Shown: positions 52,277-62,463 of the stretch, in pieces
How positions within the stretch are numbered: the first letter of the stretch is position 1
Layout: each line of letters opens with the position of its first letter
NCBI RefSeq assembly: GCF_024346715.1
Contig: NZ_AP024852.1
Coordinates: 3,754,501 to 3,818,500, forward strand
From: Photobacterium swingsii
GTDB lineage: Bacteria > Pseudomonadota > Gammaproteobacteria > Enterobacterales > Vibrionaceae
Direction of reading: 5' to 3'
Length of the DNA: 64,000 nt
The notes under the pieces: model-generated
Seen by the model: only the letters and a program-made list of their open reading frames with translations
Database searches by the model: none
Told to the model about the DNA's origin: nothing
Position numbers and translations under genes: made by a program

Positions 52277-53095
52277 TTAAGACTGCATTGCATCGTCATT
52301 GTGCGTACTTGATAGTGCTTGCTCACGCGCGAGCTCATCACGGCGAATGATTTCGCCTGCTAACGCTAAATAGGCTTTAGCGCCACTCGAGTACTTGTCG
52401 TAATACATCGCAGGACGGCCATGGCTAGGTGCTTCAGCTAAACGCACATTACGTGGGATCACAGTACGGTAGACTTTGTCACCAAAATGCTTTTTCAATT
52501 GCTGTGATACTTCGTTAGCCAAGCGATTTCGCGGATCAAACATGGTACGCAATAAGCCTTCGATTTTTAAATCGGCATTGACGACAGCGGTTAGCTTACT
52601 GATGGTATCCATTAAGGCAGTTAAGCCCTCAAGGGCAAAATACTCGCACTGCATAGGGACTAATACTGAATCAGCAGCAGTCATCGCATTGATTGTAAGG
52701 AGGTTAAGCGCGGGAGGGCAATCAATAAAGATGAAATCATAGTTATCACGAACTGCAGCTAACGCATTACGTAAGCGCACTTCACGAGCAAAGACTTCCA
52801 TCAATTTAATTTCAGCCGCAGTCACATCACCATTGGCAGCCACCAGATGGTAACCGCCCGTCGTTTCAGTGACTGCCACTTGTTCAAATGGGGTTTCTTC
52901 AACAAGAAGATCATAAGCCGTTGCATCAACTTGGTATTTATCCACACCGCTTGCCATGGTGGCATTACCTTGCGGATCGAGATCTATCAGCAATACCTTA
53001 CGTTGCGTCGCAGCAAGCGATGCCGCTAGGTTGACACATGTTGTGGTTTTACCCACTCCGCCTTTTTGGTTGGCGACAGCTATAACTCTTCCCAC
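52277..53095 (-). CDS. parA: Chromosome partitioning ATPase ParA (Soj type)
   Basis: ParA is a deviant Walker ATPase working with ParB on origin segregation. The 272-aa protein begins at a GTG (53095), MGRVIAVANQKGGVGKTTTC, with the Walker A' Lys in KGGVGKTT, Walker A'' LLIDLDPQGNATM near 36 and Walker B FIFIDCPPALNLLTINAM near 118. It lies 17 bases after rsmG and before parB in the conserved mnmG-rsmG-parA-parB order. Confidence 0.96.
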   Translation of the reverse strand: MGRVIAVANQKGGVGKTTTCVNLAASLAATQRKVLLIDLDPQGNATMASGVDKYQVDATAYDLLVEETPFEQVAVTETTGGYHLVAANGDVTAAEIKLMEVFAREVRLRNALAAVRDNYDFIFIDCPPALNLLTINAMTAADSVLVPMQCEYFALEGLTALMDTISKLTAVVNADLKIEGLLRTMFDPRNRLANEVSQQLKKHFGDKVYRTVIPRNVRLAEAPSHGRPAMYYDKYSSGAKAYLALAGEIIRRDELAREQALSSTHNDDAMQS

Positions 53096-53112
53096 GAAAA
53101 AACCTCAAGCAA

Positions 53113-53733
53113 TTATTCCTTTGCCGTCAAGATTACTAGATGACGCTCGCCTTCTAACTCAGGAACATGCAAAGATTTGACCTCAGTCACAGAACACCAC
53201 TCAGGTAGTTCTGCCACTTCCTGTTGATCGAACTGGCCTTTTAATGCCATGAAACAACCCGTATCTGTCGGTAAGTGGTGACACCACGACACCATATCGT
53301 TCATAGATGCAAAGGCACGGCTCAATACCCCATCAAAGCCCATTTCAGGTTGGAATTCTTCCACACGGCTCTGTACTGGCGTGACATTGGTAATCTTTAA
53401 TTCAAAAATTACCTGACGAATGAATCGAATACGCTTACCTAGGCTATCTAGCAAGGTAAAGAACTTGTCCGGATTCATGATGGCCAAAGGGATACCTGGC
53501 AAGCCAGGTCCCGTACCGACATCGATGAAGCGATCACCCTCTAAGTGCTCACTTACCACGATACTATCCATAATATGTTTCACTATCATCTCATGGGGAT
53601 CGCGAACCGACGTCAGATTATACGCTTTATTCCATTTATGAAGCAGCGCTACATAACCAATTAATTGATCAATTTGCTGCTCACTTACCACTAAATCTGT
53701 TTGCGCGATTAATTGCGCTAAACGCTGTTTCAC
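53113..53733 (-). CDS. rsmG: 16S rRNA m7G527 methyltransferase RsmG (GidB)
   Basis: RsmG is the SAM-dependent methyltransferase for G527 of 16S rRNA. The 206-aa protein has the SAM motif [17 protein letters not shown] near 70 and [15 protein letters not shown] near 92. The start is a GTG ([16 protein letters not shown]). It lies 11 bases after mnmG on the same strand. The gene is known to affect streptomycin sensitivity in relatives. Confidence 0.96.
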   Translation of the reverse strand: MKQRLAQLIAQTDLVVSEQQIDQLIGYVALLHKWNKAYNLTSVRDPHEMIVKHIMDSIVVSEHLEGDRFIDVGTGPGLPGIPLAIMNPDKFFTLLDSLGKRIRFIRQVIFELKITNVTPVQSRVEEFQPEMGFDGVLSRAFASMNDMVSWCHHLPTDTGCFMALKGQFDQQEVAELPEWCSVTEVKSLHVPELEGERHLVILTAKE

Positions 53734-53744
53734 TGTAAACGCTC

Positions 53745-55634
53745 CTATTCGCCTTTTTTCAACAAGCCTTGTTTCTTCAGGTATACCAAGAGCAAAGAGA
53801 TTGCCGCAGGGGTAATACCAGAAATGCGCGATGCCATACCAATAGTTTCAGGCTTTGCATCACTCAGCTTGGCAATGACTTCGTTCGATAAGCCTTTAAC
53901 CAGACTGTAATCCAAATCAAATGGCAGCTTAGTCTTCTCATGACGTAGCGATTTTTCTACTTCGTCTTTCTGGCGATCGATGTAACCTTGATACTTCACT
54001 TGAATTTCAACTTGTTCACTCGCTTCTGCATCAGGGTGCGAAGGAGCAAAGGCTTCAAGCTCAGTCAGTAATTCGTAAGTCACTTCCGGGCGACGCAAAA
54101 GATCTTCACCGCTGGCTTCACGGTTGATCGGTGATTTCAGGATCTTATTCACGTTATCCACATGATCCGAGCCTGTATGGATCCAAATATCTTTCAGGCG
54201 CTGACGCTCTTGCTCGATATTTTCCATTTTTTCATTGAAACGAGCCCAACGCGCATCGTCCACCAAGCCAAACTCACGGCCAGTTTCGGTTAAGCGAATA
54301 TCGGCATTATCTTCACGCAGCAACAAACGGTATTCTGCACGTGATGTGAACATGCGGTATGGTTCTTTAGTCCCCATGGTCGACAAATCATCGATCAGTA
54401 CCCCCATGTACGCTTGGTCACGACGTGGGCTCCAACCTTCTTTGCCTTGTGCTTGTAGCGCAGCATTCATACCGGCTAACAAGCCTTGTGCCGCCGCTTC
54501 TTCGTAACCAGTAGTGCCATTGATTTGGCCCGCAAAGAACAAGCCTTCGATAAACTTAGTTTCAAAGGTTTGTTTTAAATCACGAGGATCAAAGAAATCA
54601 TACTCAATCGCATAACCTGGGCGAACAATGTCAGCATTCTCGAAACCTTTCATTGAGCGTACGATCTTCATTTGTACGTCAAAAGGTAGGCTGGTGGAGA
54701 TCCCGTTCGGGTACAACTCGTGTGTCGTTAGGCCTTCAGGTTCAATAAAGATTTGGTGACTGTCTTTATCAGCAAAGCGCATCACTTTGTCTTCGATCGA
54801 CGGACAGTAACGCGGCCCAATACCTTCAATCACCCCAGAATACATTGGACTGCGATCCAGGTTATTGCGGATTACATCGTGTGTTTGTTCATTAGTATGA
54901 GTAATAAAACACGGGATCTGACGCGGATGATCCGATTGCTTACCCATGAACGAGAATAATGGGGTCGGGTTATCACCGTGTTGCGCCTGAAGCTGACTAA
55001 AATCAACTGTGCGTGCGTCGATACGCGGTGGCGTGCCCGTTTTTAGACGATCAACACGGAAAGGAAGATCGCGCAGTCGATTCGCTAATGCAATTGACGG
55101 TGGATCGCCCGCACGACCGCCACTGTAGTTTTCTAGACCGATGTGGATCTTTCCACCGAGGAAAGTACCGACCGTTAAGACCACAGTCTTAGCACGGAAC
55201 TTGAGACCCATTTCGGTCACTGCACCAACAACACGTTGATTTTCAACGATAAGATCATCAACTGATTGTTGGAACAGCATTAAATTTGGTTGGTTTTCAA
55301 GCGCTTCTCGTACGGCTGCTTTGTACAGAGCACGATCCGCCTGAGCACGGGTAGCACGAACGGCTGGGCCTTTCGACGAATTTAAAGTACGGAATTGGAT
55401 CCCGCCTTTATCGATCGCTTGAGCCATCAAACCGCCAAGGGCATCCACTTCCTTAACCAGGTGTCCTTTCCCGATCCCGCCAATGGCTGGGTTACATGAC
55501 ATTTGACCCAATGTGTCGATGTTATGGGTTAACAGAACTGTTTTCTGACCCATTCGAGCAGCAGCCAGTGCGGCTTCAGTACCGGCATGACCACCACCAA
55601 CCACGATGACATCAAAATTTTCCTGGTAAAACAT
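53745..55634 (-). CDS. mnmG: tRNA uridine-5-carboxymethylaminomethyl synthase subunit MnmG (GidA)
   Basis: MnmG, with MnmE, makes the cmnm5 modification of wobble U34. The 629-aa FAD-binding protein starts [20 protein letters not shown], with the dinucleotide loop [17 protein letters not shown] near 14, the signature [18 protein letters not shown] near 271 and the second [14 protein letters not shown] segment near 375. The C-terminal helical domain runs to residue 629. The gene borders oriC and reads away from it. Confidence 0.97.
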   Translation of the reverse strand: MFYQENFDVIVVGGGHAGTEAALAAARMGQKTVLLTHNIDTLGQMSCNPAIGGIGKGHLVKEVDALGGLMAQAIDKGGIQFRTLNSSKGPAVRATRAQADRALYKAAVREALENQPNLMLFQQSVDDLIVENQRVVGAVTEMGLKFRAKTVVLTVGTFLGGKIHIGLENYSGGRAGDPPSIALANRLRDLPFRVDRLKTGTPPRIDARTVDFSQLQAQHGDNPTPLFSFMGKQSDHPRQIPCFITHTNEQTHDVIRNNLDRSPMYSGVIEGIGPRYCPSIEDKVMRFADKDSHQIFIEPEGLTTHELYPNGISTSLPFDVQMKIVRSMKGFENADIVRPGYAIEYDFFDPRDLKQTFETKFIEGLFFAGQINGTTGYEEAAAQGLLAGMNAALQAQGKEGWSPRRDQAYMGVLIDDLSTMGTKEPYRMFTSRAEYRLLLREDNADIRLTETGREFGLVDDARWARFNEKMENIEQERQRLKDIWIHTGSDHVDNVNKILKSPINREASGEDLLRRPEVTYELLTELEAFAPSHPDAEASEQVEIQVKYQGYIDRQKDEVEKSLRHEKTKLPFDLDYSLVKGLSNEVIAKLSDAKPETIGMASRISGITPAAISLLLVYLKKQGLLKKGE

Positions 55635-55825
55635 GGAACTACCTCAGGTATTTAAATCGCCAGTGAATTAGCTTCAAGCAAAGGGGGAGTATTCTATCTT
55701 GTTTCGTGGAAAGAGAGAATATTTCATCAAGATCATTTGATCATCGAAAGTCCCTTGCTTAAATATATATAAAGATCTTTTAGAGAGATCTTCTATTAGA
55801 TCTACTATTAGGATCGCCCGATCAT

Positions 55826-55834
55826 GTGGATAAC
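55826..55834 (-). promoter_or_regulatory. DnaA box (TTATCCACA) in oriC
   Basis: TGTGGATAA on the plus strand is a perfect high-affinity box in reverse orientation. It lies 14 bases right of the 13-mer array. Confidence 0.92.
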
Positions 55835-55931
55835 CGACAAATGATCCTAATGATCATGATGTTAGAGAGGATCATTAATTGTGGAGGAGCTTGGATCTTC
55901 TTTAGGATTAGCTGGGATCAAAATAGGTACT

Positions 55932-55940
55932 TATCAACAG
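55932..55940 (+). promoter_or_regulatory. DnaA box (TTATCAACA) in oriC
   Basis: One mismatch to TTATCCACA. Confidence 0.7.
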
Positions 55941-56005
55941 GGCTAAGTCGGCCTATAAGTTATTCAATGGATAACTATGGGTTGATCACCGTTTAGATCT
56001 ATAGT

Positions 56006-56014
56006 TATCCACAG
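56006..56014 (+). promoter_or_regulatory. DnaA box (TTATCCACA) in oriC
   Basis: Perfect high-affinity box at the mioC side of the origin. Confidence 0.92.
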
Positions 56015-56062
56015 AAGAAAGTGTGAAAAAGTCCTTAAAATGGGATTAAAAGCGGTTAAAAA

Positions 56063-56509
56063 TTAATCGTCAAGGTGCGTTTTCCACGTTGTTAACCAAT
56101 TTTCAGCAGGATCTTCAGGCACTGGATGTTGAGACATATCGATATGAAGTGGCTCGCCAATACGCTGAGCACCCTGTTTAGTGAGTTGTTGATCGATGAT
56201 TTTGGCAGCTGCGCAGAAGGTATCGTAGCTTGAATCGCCAAGGCCGATCACACCGTATTTCAGTTGAGAAAGATCGGCTTGATTGGTCGCTAGCTCGGCC
56301 ATGAAGGGCTGGATATTGTCCGGTAATTCCCCTGCACCATGGGTAGAACACACCACCAGCCAATATCCAGCGATAGGTGTATCACTGAGTTCAGCGCGAT
56401 TGATGGTTTCTGTAGTGTGATTGTCGTCTTCTAGTAGCTCTGCAAGGTGGTCAGCGACGTATTCTGCCCCACCTAAGGTACTGCCTGTGATCAGGGTAAT
56501 ATGGCTCAT
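56063..56509 (-). CDS. mioC: FMN-binding protein MioC
   Basis: MioC is a 148-aa flavodoxin-like protein reported to support biotin synthase electron transfer; its transcription runs into oriC. The start MSHITLITGSTLGGAEYVAD at 56509 fits the family, and 37 further codons of open frame upstream are rejected. The FMN loop TLITGSTLGGAE is at residues 5-16, CSTHGAGELPDN near 53 and GLGDSSYDTFCAA near 85. It lies just right of oriC and reads into it, the same arrangement as in E. coli. Confidence 0.95.
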   Translation of the reverse strand: MSHITLITGSTLGGAEYVADHLAELLEDDNHTTETINRAELSDTPIAGYWLVVCSTHGAGELPDNIQPFMAELATNQADLSQLKYGVIGLGDSSYDTFCAAAKIIDQQLTKQGAQRIGEPLHIDMSQHPVPEDPAENWLTTWKTHLDD

Positions 56510-56527
56510 GGTATTCCCGTTAGCGGT

Positions 56528-56536
56528 TGTGGATAG
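56528..56536 (-). promoter_or_regulatory. DnaA-box-like site upstream of mioC
   Basis: CTATCCACA on the minus strand has one mismatch to TTATCCACA, 19 bases before the mioC start codon. In E. coli the mioC promoter also carries a DnaA box, which represses transcription into oriC. Confidence 0.55.
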
Positions 56537-56763
56537 AAAGATCCTTTTATTTGGGGCTAATTGTACGCGGAAGTGAGTGAGATAACAGAGAGTAAATGTA
56601 GGGGCTTTACGTGCAATCACGGCTGCTGTCCACGATAAATAGGCGACAGAAACAGGCCATTACCAGGGTTTTGTAAAAATGGGATGGAATGGCAGCGTAA
56701 ATCTATAGCAAGGTGGCCGCGAAGTGATTGTGATAAATAGAGGAAGGACAATAGATGAAAATT

Positions 56764-56792
56764 ACCCACAGGATAAACCGTCGCCTGTGGGC
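56764..56792 (-). terminator. Possible terminator after mnmE
   Basis: CCCACAGG and CCTGTGGG pair around an 11-base loop. On the minus strand it is followed by TAATTTT, a modest T tail. Confidence 0.5.
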
Positions 56793-56813
56793 ATGATCGA
56801 TGTTGGGATCGTT

Positions 56814-58181
56814 TTATTTACCGATACAGAATGAGGTAAAGATCCGGCCAAGAAGATCGTCTGAGCTGAACTCACCGGTGATCTCACTGAGGTGTTGCTG
56901 TGCGAGGCGCAACTCTTCCGCTAAAATTTCACCTGCCATATAACCTTCTAACTGGCTTTTACCTATCTCAAGGTGTTCTGCTGCACGTTCAAGGGCGTCG
57001 AGGTGACGACGACGGGCCATAAAACCGCCCTCAGTGGTGCCAGAGAAGCCCATACACTCTTTTAAGTGGTCACGTAAACTTTCAACCCCTTCACCTGTAC
57101 GCGCCGATAGACGGACTAAGGTTGGGTTGTTGACGTGGCAAATGCCTGCGTCTTCACCAGTGAGTTCCACCTTATTGCGGATCACGGTTAGCCCCATGCT
57201 TTCTGGTAGACGTTCAATGAAGTCTGGCCAAATTTCTGCAGGATCTGTGGCATCTGTGGTCGTACCATCAACCATGAATAAAACACGGTCGGCTTGTTGA
57301 ATTTCATCCCATGCGCGTTCGATACCGATGCGCTCGACTTCGTCAGAGGCTTCACGCAGGCCGGCGGTATCTATGATATGTAATGGCATGCCATCGATGT
57401 GGATATGCTCGCGCAGGACATCACGGGTGGTACCTGCAATGTCGGTGACAATGGCGGAGTCTTTACCTGAAAGGGCATTGAGCAGGCTTGATTTACCGGC
57501 ATTTGGTCGACCGGCAATCACGACTTTCATCCCTTCACGGATGATGGCGCCTTGATTGGCCTCACGGCGCACGGCTTCCAAGTTATCCATGATACCCAGT
57601 AAGTCATTACTTACTTTACCATCGGATAGGAAGTCGATTTCTTCTTCGGGAAAATCAATGGCCGCTTCGACGTAGATACGAAGGTGGATCAAGGCTTCAA
57701 CCAAGTCATTCACTTTGTTTGAGAAAGCACCTTGTAGCGATTTGAATGCACTTTTGGCTGCTTCTTCAGAGCTTGCGTCAATCAAATCGGCAATGGCTTC
57801 GGCTTGGGCTAAATCGAGTTTATCGTTCATGAAGGCGCGTTCTGAGAACTCACCAGGACGTGCTGCACGGATACCATCTAGCTTCAAGATACGTTTAATC
57901 ATCATGTCCATCAGCACAGGACCACCGTGGCCCTGTAGCTCTAACACGTCTTCGCCCGTAAAGGAATTTGGCCCTTTAAAGAATAACGCGATGCCCTGAT
58001 CCAGCGCGGTACCGTCTTCATTTTTAAATGGGAGGTATTCGGCATAACGGGTTTTGAGTTCGCGTCCGGCAACAGCGAGAGCAACCTCGGTGGCTTTCGG
58101 GCCTGAAACGCGGATGATGCCAACGCCACCACGGCCTGGCGGTGTCGCTTGCGCTACTATGGTATCAGTGTGTTCGATCAT
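56814..58181 (-). CDS. mnmE: tRNA modification GTPase MnmE (TrmE)
   Basis: MnmE is a GTPase that works with MnmG on U34 modification. The 455-aa protein has an N-terminal folate-binding domain ([20 protein letters not shown]), helical domain, G domain inserted at about 215-380 (G1 [15 protein letters not shown]2 AGTTRD, G3 DTAGL, G4-like NKVE), and the C-terminal CIGK with the essential Cys. It is not adjacent to mnmG here: oriC and mioC lie between them. The gene reads left, after yidC, with a terminator between. Confidence 0.97.
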   Translation of the reverse strand: MIEHTDTIVAQATPPGRGGVGIIRVSGPKATEVALAVAGRELKTRYAEYLPFKNEDGTALDQGIALFFKGPNSFTGEDVLELQGHGGPVLMDMMIKRILKLDGIRAARPGEFSERAFMNDKLDLAQAEAIADLIDASSEEAAKSAFKSLQGAFSNKVNDLVEALIHLRIYVEAAIDFPEEEIDFLSDGKVSNDLLGIMDNLEAVRREANQGAIIREGMKVVIAGRPNAGKSSLLNALSGKDSAIVTDIAGTTRDVLREHIHIDGMPLHIIDTAGLREASDEVERIGIERAWDEIQQADRVLFMVDGTTTDATDPAEIWPDFIERLPESMGLTVIRNKVELTGEDAGICHVNNPTLVRLSARTGEGVESLRDHLKECMGFSGTTEGGFMARRRHLDALERAAEHLEIGKSQLEGYMAGEILAEELRLAQQHLSEITGEFSSDDLLGRIFTSFCIGK

Positions 58182-58329
58182 AACTTTGGCTTAATTCGTA
58201 AAATTCGCGCTAATTGTAAACAGAGTTGATGGGAAAGCCTAGCGGTGCATGTGCATGACGAGGCTGGCTGTTATTAATCAGCGGCTGTTTGAGTCAGTAC
58301 CTGCTAACAACTATAGGATAAAACAGGCA

Positions 58330-58358
58330 TAAAAAAGGCGACCCTAAGGTCGCCTTTT
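58330..58358 (-). terminator. Rho-independent terminator after yidC
   Basis: On the minus strand AAAAGGCGACC and GGTCGCCTTTTTT pair around TTAG, ending in a T run. It is about 20 bases after the yidC stop. Confidence 0.88.
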
Positions 58359-58378
58359 CAGAAGTGAGAGCGAAGCAA

Positions 58379-59992
58379 TTACTTGCTATGCAGGCCTTTC
58401 TTCTCGAGTGCACGGTAAATCAGTGTTTGCTGAATTAGCGTTACAATGTTCGATACCAACCAGTAAAGCACTAGGCCAGACGGGAAGAATAGGAAGAAGA
58501 AAGTGAACATCACAGGCATGAAAGTCATGATCTTCTGCTGCATTGGATCCGTGACTGTTGTCGGGCTCATTTTCTGAATCATGAACATCGACGCACCCAT
58601 CAAGATAGGCAAGATGTAGTACGGGTCTTGTGCTGATAAGTCATGGATCCAGCCAAAGAACGGCGTATGACGCAGTTCAACAGATTCCATTAGTGCCCAG
58701 TAAAGCGAAATGAAGATAGGCATTTGTAGCAAGATAGGTAGACAGCCACCCAGTGGGTTTACTTTCTCTTTCTTGTACAGTTCCATCATTTCTTGGCTCA
58801 TACGTTGGCGGTCGTCGCCAAAACGTTCACGCATTGCTGTTAGCTTAGGCTGAAGCATGCGCATTTTTGCCATAGAGGTGTACTGAGCTTTCGTCAGCGG
58901 GTACATAGCACCACGTACGATGAAAGTTAGTACGATGATCGCTAGACCCCAGTTCACCACGATGCTCTGAATGAACGACAGTAGCGTGTGTAGTGGGCTT
59001 GCGATGAACCATAACCAGCCGTAATCAACGGTTAGGTTTAGGTTTTTCGCCGTTGCTTCCATTTGGTCTTGCAGTTTAGGACCAACCCAAAGCGTAGACG
59101 TTAGTGTTTCCTCACCACCTGCTGGGATAGTTGCCGCAGGAAGACGAACACCGATGTAACCTTGGCCATCTGCAGTGCGGCTGTATAGGTTAGAGGTGCC
59201 TTCTGAGCGTGGGATCCAAGCTGATACAAAGTAGTGTTGTAGCATTGCTGCCCAACCTTGTTGCGTTGACAGGTTAAGATTCTTATCTTCCATGTCAGCA
59301 AATTTGTATTTCTTGTAGTTGGTCTCGTCAGTTGAGTACGCGCCGCCACGGTAGGTTGGCATGGTCAGGCTGCCACCGTCATCCAGTAGATTTTGGCGAA
59401 GCTGTGCGTACATTTGTACGTTAGCGGCTTTATCTGATTGGTTGTCGATAGTGTATTGCACGTCAACGGCGTAGCTACCACGCTTAAGCACAAATGTCTT
59501 AACGTAGTTGATGCCATCTTGGCTGTACGTCATAGGAACACGGATTTCATCTTGGCCATCAGCTAGCGTGAAATCAGTGCCTTCAACGTTAAGTTGCGCA
59601 CGACCGTTTGTTGAGTCGATACCGTTTGCACCAATCAAGCCTGATTGAGCAATGTAACGGTGACCCTCTTCATTTTTCAGTAGAACGAATGGGTCTGCTG
59701 AATCGAGTTCGTTGTTGTAAGCAAGTAGTTTTGCTTCGATAACGTCACCACCTAGCGTATCGACAGTTAGCGCCAGTACATCAGTGTTGATGGTGATGAG
59801 GTTGTTGGACGTGCTTTGGTCTGTAACGGGTTGGCCATCTGCAGAATGTGAAGGCACATCACCACTGTTGTTAACTTGCTGCGCTACACCCTGGCTTTGA
59901 GGCTGAGGGTTGTTGTCCATATTCCACTGTTGGAACAGTAGGAAAGAGACAAACAGTAGGGCAATTAACAGAATATTGCGTTGGGAATCCAT
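58379..59992 (-). CDS. yidC: Membrane protein insertase YidC
   Basis: YidC inserts and folds inner-membrane proteins, alone or with Sec. The 537-aa protein has an N-terminal membrane anchor ([20 protein letters not shown]), a large periplasmic beta-domain (about 55-340) and the conserved insertase core with five membrane helices (about 345-530), including the positive cytoplasmic region [18 protein letters not shown] and [11 protein letters not shown]. It lies 2 bases after yidD in the rpmH-rnpA-yidD-yidC operon. Confidence 0.97.
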   Translation of the reverse strand: MDSQRNILLIALLFVSFLLFQQWNMDNNPQPQSQGVAQQVNNSGDVPSHSADGQPVTDQSTSNNLITINTDVLALTVDTLGGDVIEAKLLAYNNELDSADPFVLLKNEEGHRYIAQSGLIGANGIDSTNGRAQLNVEGTDFTLADGQDEIRVPMTYSQDGINYVKTFVLKRGSYAVDVQYTIDNQSDKAANVQMYAQLRQNLLDDGGSLTMPTYRGGAYSTDETNYKKYKFADMEDKNLNLSTQQGWAAMLQHYFVSAWIPRSEGTSNLYSRTADGQGYIGVRLPAATIPAGGEETLTSTLWVGPKLQDQMEATAKNLNLTVDYGWLWFIASPLHTLLSFIQSIVVNWGLAIIVLTFIVRGAMYPLTKAQYTSMAKMRMLQPKLTAMRERFGDDRQRMSQEMMELYKKEKVNPLGGCLPILLQMPIFISLYWALMESVELRHTPFFGWIHDLSAQDPYYILPILMGASMFMIQKMSPTTVTDPMQQKIMTFMPVMFTFFFLFFPSGLVLYWLVSNIVTLIQQTLIYRALEKKGLHSK

Positions 59993-59994
59993 CG

Positions 59995-60252
59995 TTAATT
60001 ATCTCTGTCGTTATGCTTGGTTGGCGGAACGGGGTCAAAACCACCGTCGTTTAAAGGATGACATCTTAATAGACGTTTCGCTGCTAACCAACAACCTTTT
60101 ATCGTTCCATGTGCTTTTACTGCTTCAATTGCGTATTGAGAACATGTAGGGGTAAAACGACAGCGTGGTCCGATTAACGGACTGATCGCGAGTTGGTAAA
60201 AGCGGACTAGTCCTACGACTAGCCACGCGAAGGGCGAGACAGGCGATGCCAT
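59995..60252 (-). CDS. yidD: Membrane protein insertion efficiency factor YidD
   Basis: This is an 85-aa protein of the YidD family with one amphipathic N-terminal helix and the signature [20 protein letters not shown] near residues 23-42, which includes the three conserved cysteines. It overlaps the end of rnpA by 34 bases in another frame, a common arrangement in bacteria. It assists YidC-dependent insertion in E. coli. Confidence 0.94.
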   Translation of the reverse strand: MASPVSPFAWLVVGLVRFYQLAISPLIGPRCRFTPTCSQYAIEAVKAHGTIKGCWLAAKRLLRCHPLNDGGFDPVPPTKHNDRDN

Positions 60253-60575
60253 AATTTATCTAACAGTTTAAATAACTCTTCGTTGCTCAGCTCTTGAGCA
60301 CTCTTCTTAGCAATCACGACAAAATCTTTCGCAGGCAGGTCAGCTTGCTTTAAACGGAAACTTTCTCGAACAATACGTTTGAATCGGTTTCTGTTAGGCG
60401 CAGTTTTAATCTGTTTCTTAGGAACAGCAAGACCAAGGCGAGGAAGGTTTAGGTCGTTAGGACGGGCAAGAATAGTTAAGTGAGGAGAGCCAGCACGATG
60501 AGCTTGCTGGAAGACATTTTTATAATGTTCGGGAGTTAACAGACGTAACTCCCGAGAAAAGGCTAGCTTATTCAA
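60219..60575 (-). CDS. rnpA: Ribonuclease P protein component RnpA
   Basis: This is the basic protein subunit of RNase P. The 118-aa protein carries the RNR motif in [15 protein letters not shown] near residues 60-74. It starts at a TTG (60575, [20 protein letters not shown]). It lies 12 bases after rpmH and overlaps yidD at its end. Confidence 0.94.
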   Translation of the reverse strand: MNKLAFSRELRLLTPEHYKNVFQQAHRAGSPHLTILARPNDLNLPRLGLAVPKKQIKTAPNRNRFKRIVRESFRLKQADLPAKDFVVIAKKSAQELSNEELFKLLDKLWHRLSRPSRG

Positions 60576-60587
60576 AATAATCAGAGA

Positions 60588-60722
60588 TTATTTAGAAAGG
60601 CGCTTACGGCCTTTAGCACGACGTGCATTGATTGTTGCGCGACCGTTCTTAGTTGCCATGCGAGCACGGAAACCGTGGCTGCGCTTGCGCTTTAGAACTG
60701 AAGGTTGAAAAGTGCGTTTCAT
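60588..60722 (-). CDS. rpmH: 50S ribosomal protein L34
   Basis: This is a 44-aa ribosomal protein starting [20 protein letters not shown] and ending GRKRLSK, a full match to the bacterial L34 family. It is too short to appear as a long reading frame but is unambiguous. It lies first in the rpmH-rnpA-yidD-yidC operon and reads away from dnaA, the classic origin-region arrangement. Confidence 0.97.
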   Translation of the reverse strand: MKRTFQPSVLKRKRSHGFRARMATKNGRATINARRAKGRKRLSK

Positions 60723-60872
60723 GGTATTACCTTAAATTAACTGATCAGTTTTTAAGTTTGTTATTTAGTTTCGGATATAAAAATATCCTCGACCTCTAAC
60801 AAAGAGGCGGAATTGTAATCACTGACACATAAAGAGTCAATCATTATACCCATCATAAAGACGGGCGCTGAA

Positions 60873-61643
60873 TTATACTTTTTGTTGGTCAGAGTGCAAG
60901 GATCCTTTGTTGATCCCTACTTGTTGGAGAAACTTTTTTAATCGGGGATCGTTTGGCTGGCCAAAGATCTGATCCGGTGTACCTTGTTCAACGAAGCTCC
61001 CATCGGCCATAAAGATCACTCTGTCAGCGACTTCACGGGCAAATTGCATCTCGTGGGTAACCACCAGCATAGTTTGGTGACGGGTCGCGAGGGTTTTCAT
61101 TAACGCCAGTACTTCACCGACCCATTCCGGATCTAAGGCGGAAGTCGGTTCATCAAATAACAACAGTTCAGCCTCTAAGGCCATTGCGCGACCGATTCCG
61201 ACCCGCTGCTGTTGTCCGCCTGATAATGCGGCAGGGTAAGCATCACCTTTATCGCCCAGACCGATATCATCCAATATTTGCTGCGCCCGTAAAAAAGCCT
61301 TTGATTTCTCCCATCCTTTTACCGTTATTAGCCCTTCGGCAATGTTTTGTTTGGCGGTCATATGGGCAAATAGGGCGTAATTTTGAAAGACAAACCCTGT
61401 TTTTCGGCGTAAATCCAGAATATCTCGCTGTTTTGCCGTTTGGCTGTCAACGTCCACATTATCGATACGAATATGACCCTGATCGGCGCGTTCAAGAAAG
61501 TTAATGCAGCGCAATAAGGTTGATTTACCTGTACCTGATGGCCCAATTATCACCACAATTTCGCCTTTATTGATGGTCAAATCGAGATCGGAAAACACGG
61601 TACTGTCGCCAAAGCGCTTGGTGAGATGGGTAAAATTAATCAT
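60873..61643 (-). CDS. Polar amino acid ABC transporter, ATP-binding protein
   Basis: This is a 256-aa ABC ATPase of the polar amino acid (HisP/GlnQ) type. Walker A GPSGTGKSTLLR near 35, the ABC signature LSGGQQQRVGIGRA near 140, Walker B LLLFDEPTSALDPE near 161 and the switch His in VVTHEMQFA near 198 are all present. The ATG overlaps the permease stop by 4 bases. It works with the permease at 61640-62311 and the binding protein at 62464-63219. Cystine or arginine is a possible substrate. Confidence 0.92.
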   Translation of the reverse strand: MINFTHLTKRFGDSTVFSDLDLTINKGEIVVIIGPSGTGKSTLLRCINFLERADQGHIRIDNVDVDSQTAKQRDILDLRRKTGFVFQNYALFAHMTAKQNIAEGLITVKGWEKSKAFLRAQQILDDIGLGDKGDAYPAALSGGQQQRVGIGRAMALEAELLLFDEPTSALDPEWVGEVLALMKTLATRHQTMLVVTHEMQFAREVADRVIFMADGSFVEQGTPDQIFGQPNDPRLKKFLQQVGINKGSLHSDQQKV

Positions 61644-62311
61644 CGTTGGTATGCCTTATTGAGTTTGTTTTCAGCCCAGTATTGAATGCGTGTGAGCAGG
61701 ATCACCATCACCCAATAAATGAGTGCGACGGCAAGAAAGGCTTCAAAAAACTTGAAGCTCGATGAGGCTTCCATCTGGGCGCGAGCCATAATTTCTGCCA
61801 CCCCTAAGGTGAAGGCCAGCGAGGTTGATTTAATCATATCGATGAAATAATTCATCAATGATGGCAGGGCAATTCGGGTTGCTTGCGGCAAAATAACTCT
61901 GCGCATGGCTTGGAGTTCTGTCATTCCGATCGACAAACTGGCTTCCATTTGGCTGCGATCAATACCATTGATCGCGGCCCGAATACTTTCTGCTTTATAA
62001 GCGGCAAAGTGTAAACTTAAACCGATAACGGCAGCACTGAAGGCATCGAGGCCGATAAAGATAGGAAAGACTTGCGGTAAACCGTAATAAAGCAGGAAGA
62101 GCTGTACCAGCAGTGGGGTGCCTCGAAAGAAGCTAATGTAGACCTGTGCCAGTTGGTTCAAAACAGGGATTCGGTAGACACGGATCAGGGCAATAAAGAC
62201 CGCAATAATCAGCGAAAAGAGTAATCCCCACAGTGCCATATTCAGGGTAACGCCTAAGTACCCAAAGAGAATGGGCATCAAAGAAAGCATGTAGTTAAAA
62301 TCAAAACCCAT
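61640..62311 (-). CDS. Polar amino acid ABC transporter, permease
   Basis: This is a 223-aa integral membrane permease of the His/Glu/Gln/Arg type. About five membrane helices and the EAA-like loop EASLSIGMTELQAMRRVILPQA near residues 122-143 are visible, and FRGTPLLVQLFLLYYGLP near 64 is the family N-terminal signature. With a single permease gene in the cluster, it probably acts as a homodimer. It overlaps the ATPase gene by 4 bases. Confidence 0.92.
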   Translation of the reverse strand: MGFDFNYMLSLMPILFGYLGVTLNMALWGLLFSLIIAVFIALIRVYRIPVLNQLAQVYISFFRGTPLLVQLFLLYYGLPQVFPIFIGLDAFSAAVIGLSLHFAAYKAESIRAAINGIDRSQMEASLSIGMTELQAMRRVILPQATRIALPSLMNYFIDMIKSTSLAFTLGVAEIMARAQMEASSSFKFFEAFLAVALIYWVMVILLTRIQYWAENKLNKAYQR

Positions 62312-62403
62312 AGTGGTAAAAGCCCTTCATTGAGTAAGTGGTGTACATGGTGGTGTAACAACTGCGGTTGATGGTCTGGGTATTTCTGGCTTGCTTAAGT
62401 GAT

Positions 62404-62428
62404 AAAACTCACCCGAAGGTGAGTTTTA
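62404..62428 (-). terminator. Hairpin between binding-protein and permease genes
   Basis: AAAACTCACC and GGTGAGTTTT pair around a short loop, with a T-rich tail on the minus strand. It may reduce read-through so that the binding protein is made in excess, or stabilise its mRNA. Confidence 0.65.
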
Positions 62429-62463
62429 AGTGTACTCGGTTTAATCTGAATGAAATGGGTGGT

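Larger units (their letters stand above)
55635..56062. other. oriC: Chromosomal replication origin oriC
   Basis: 428 non-coding bases between mnmG and mioC, the usual place of the main-chromosome origin in this group. It has at least 14 GATC sites. The AT-rich unwinding region has three tandem 13-mers at 55775-55787, 55788-55800 and 55800-55812 (GATCTTTTAGAGA, GATCTTCTATTAG, GATCTACTATTAG). Two perfect TTATCCACA DnaA boxes lie at 55826-55834 (minus) and 56006-56014 (plus), with a one-mismatch box at 55932-55940 and a weaker one at 55967-55975. The pattern is close to E. coli oriC. SeqA and Dam regulation is expected from the GATC density. Confidence 0.95.
56510..56813. other. Intergenic region between mioC and mnmE
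   Basis: 304 bases. It holds the mioC promoter region, with a DnaA-box-like TGTGGATAG at 56528-56536 (one mismatch, reverse), and a hairpin of CCCACAGG and CCTGTGGG at 56764-56792 that may terminate mnmE on the minus strand. No gene is seen. Confidence 0.6.

Noticed and set aside
53719..53735. parS-like TGTTTCAC at the rsmG start
   Set aside because: Only the left half of parS matches; the half-site is the reverse of the GTG AAA CA start region of rsmG and the right half differs at several positions.
55697..55712. Another parS-like TGTTTC-GTGGAAA near oriC
   Set aside because: The central bases and spacing do not fit the 16-bp parS consensus.
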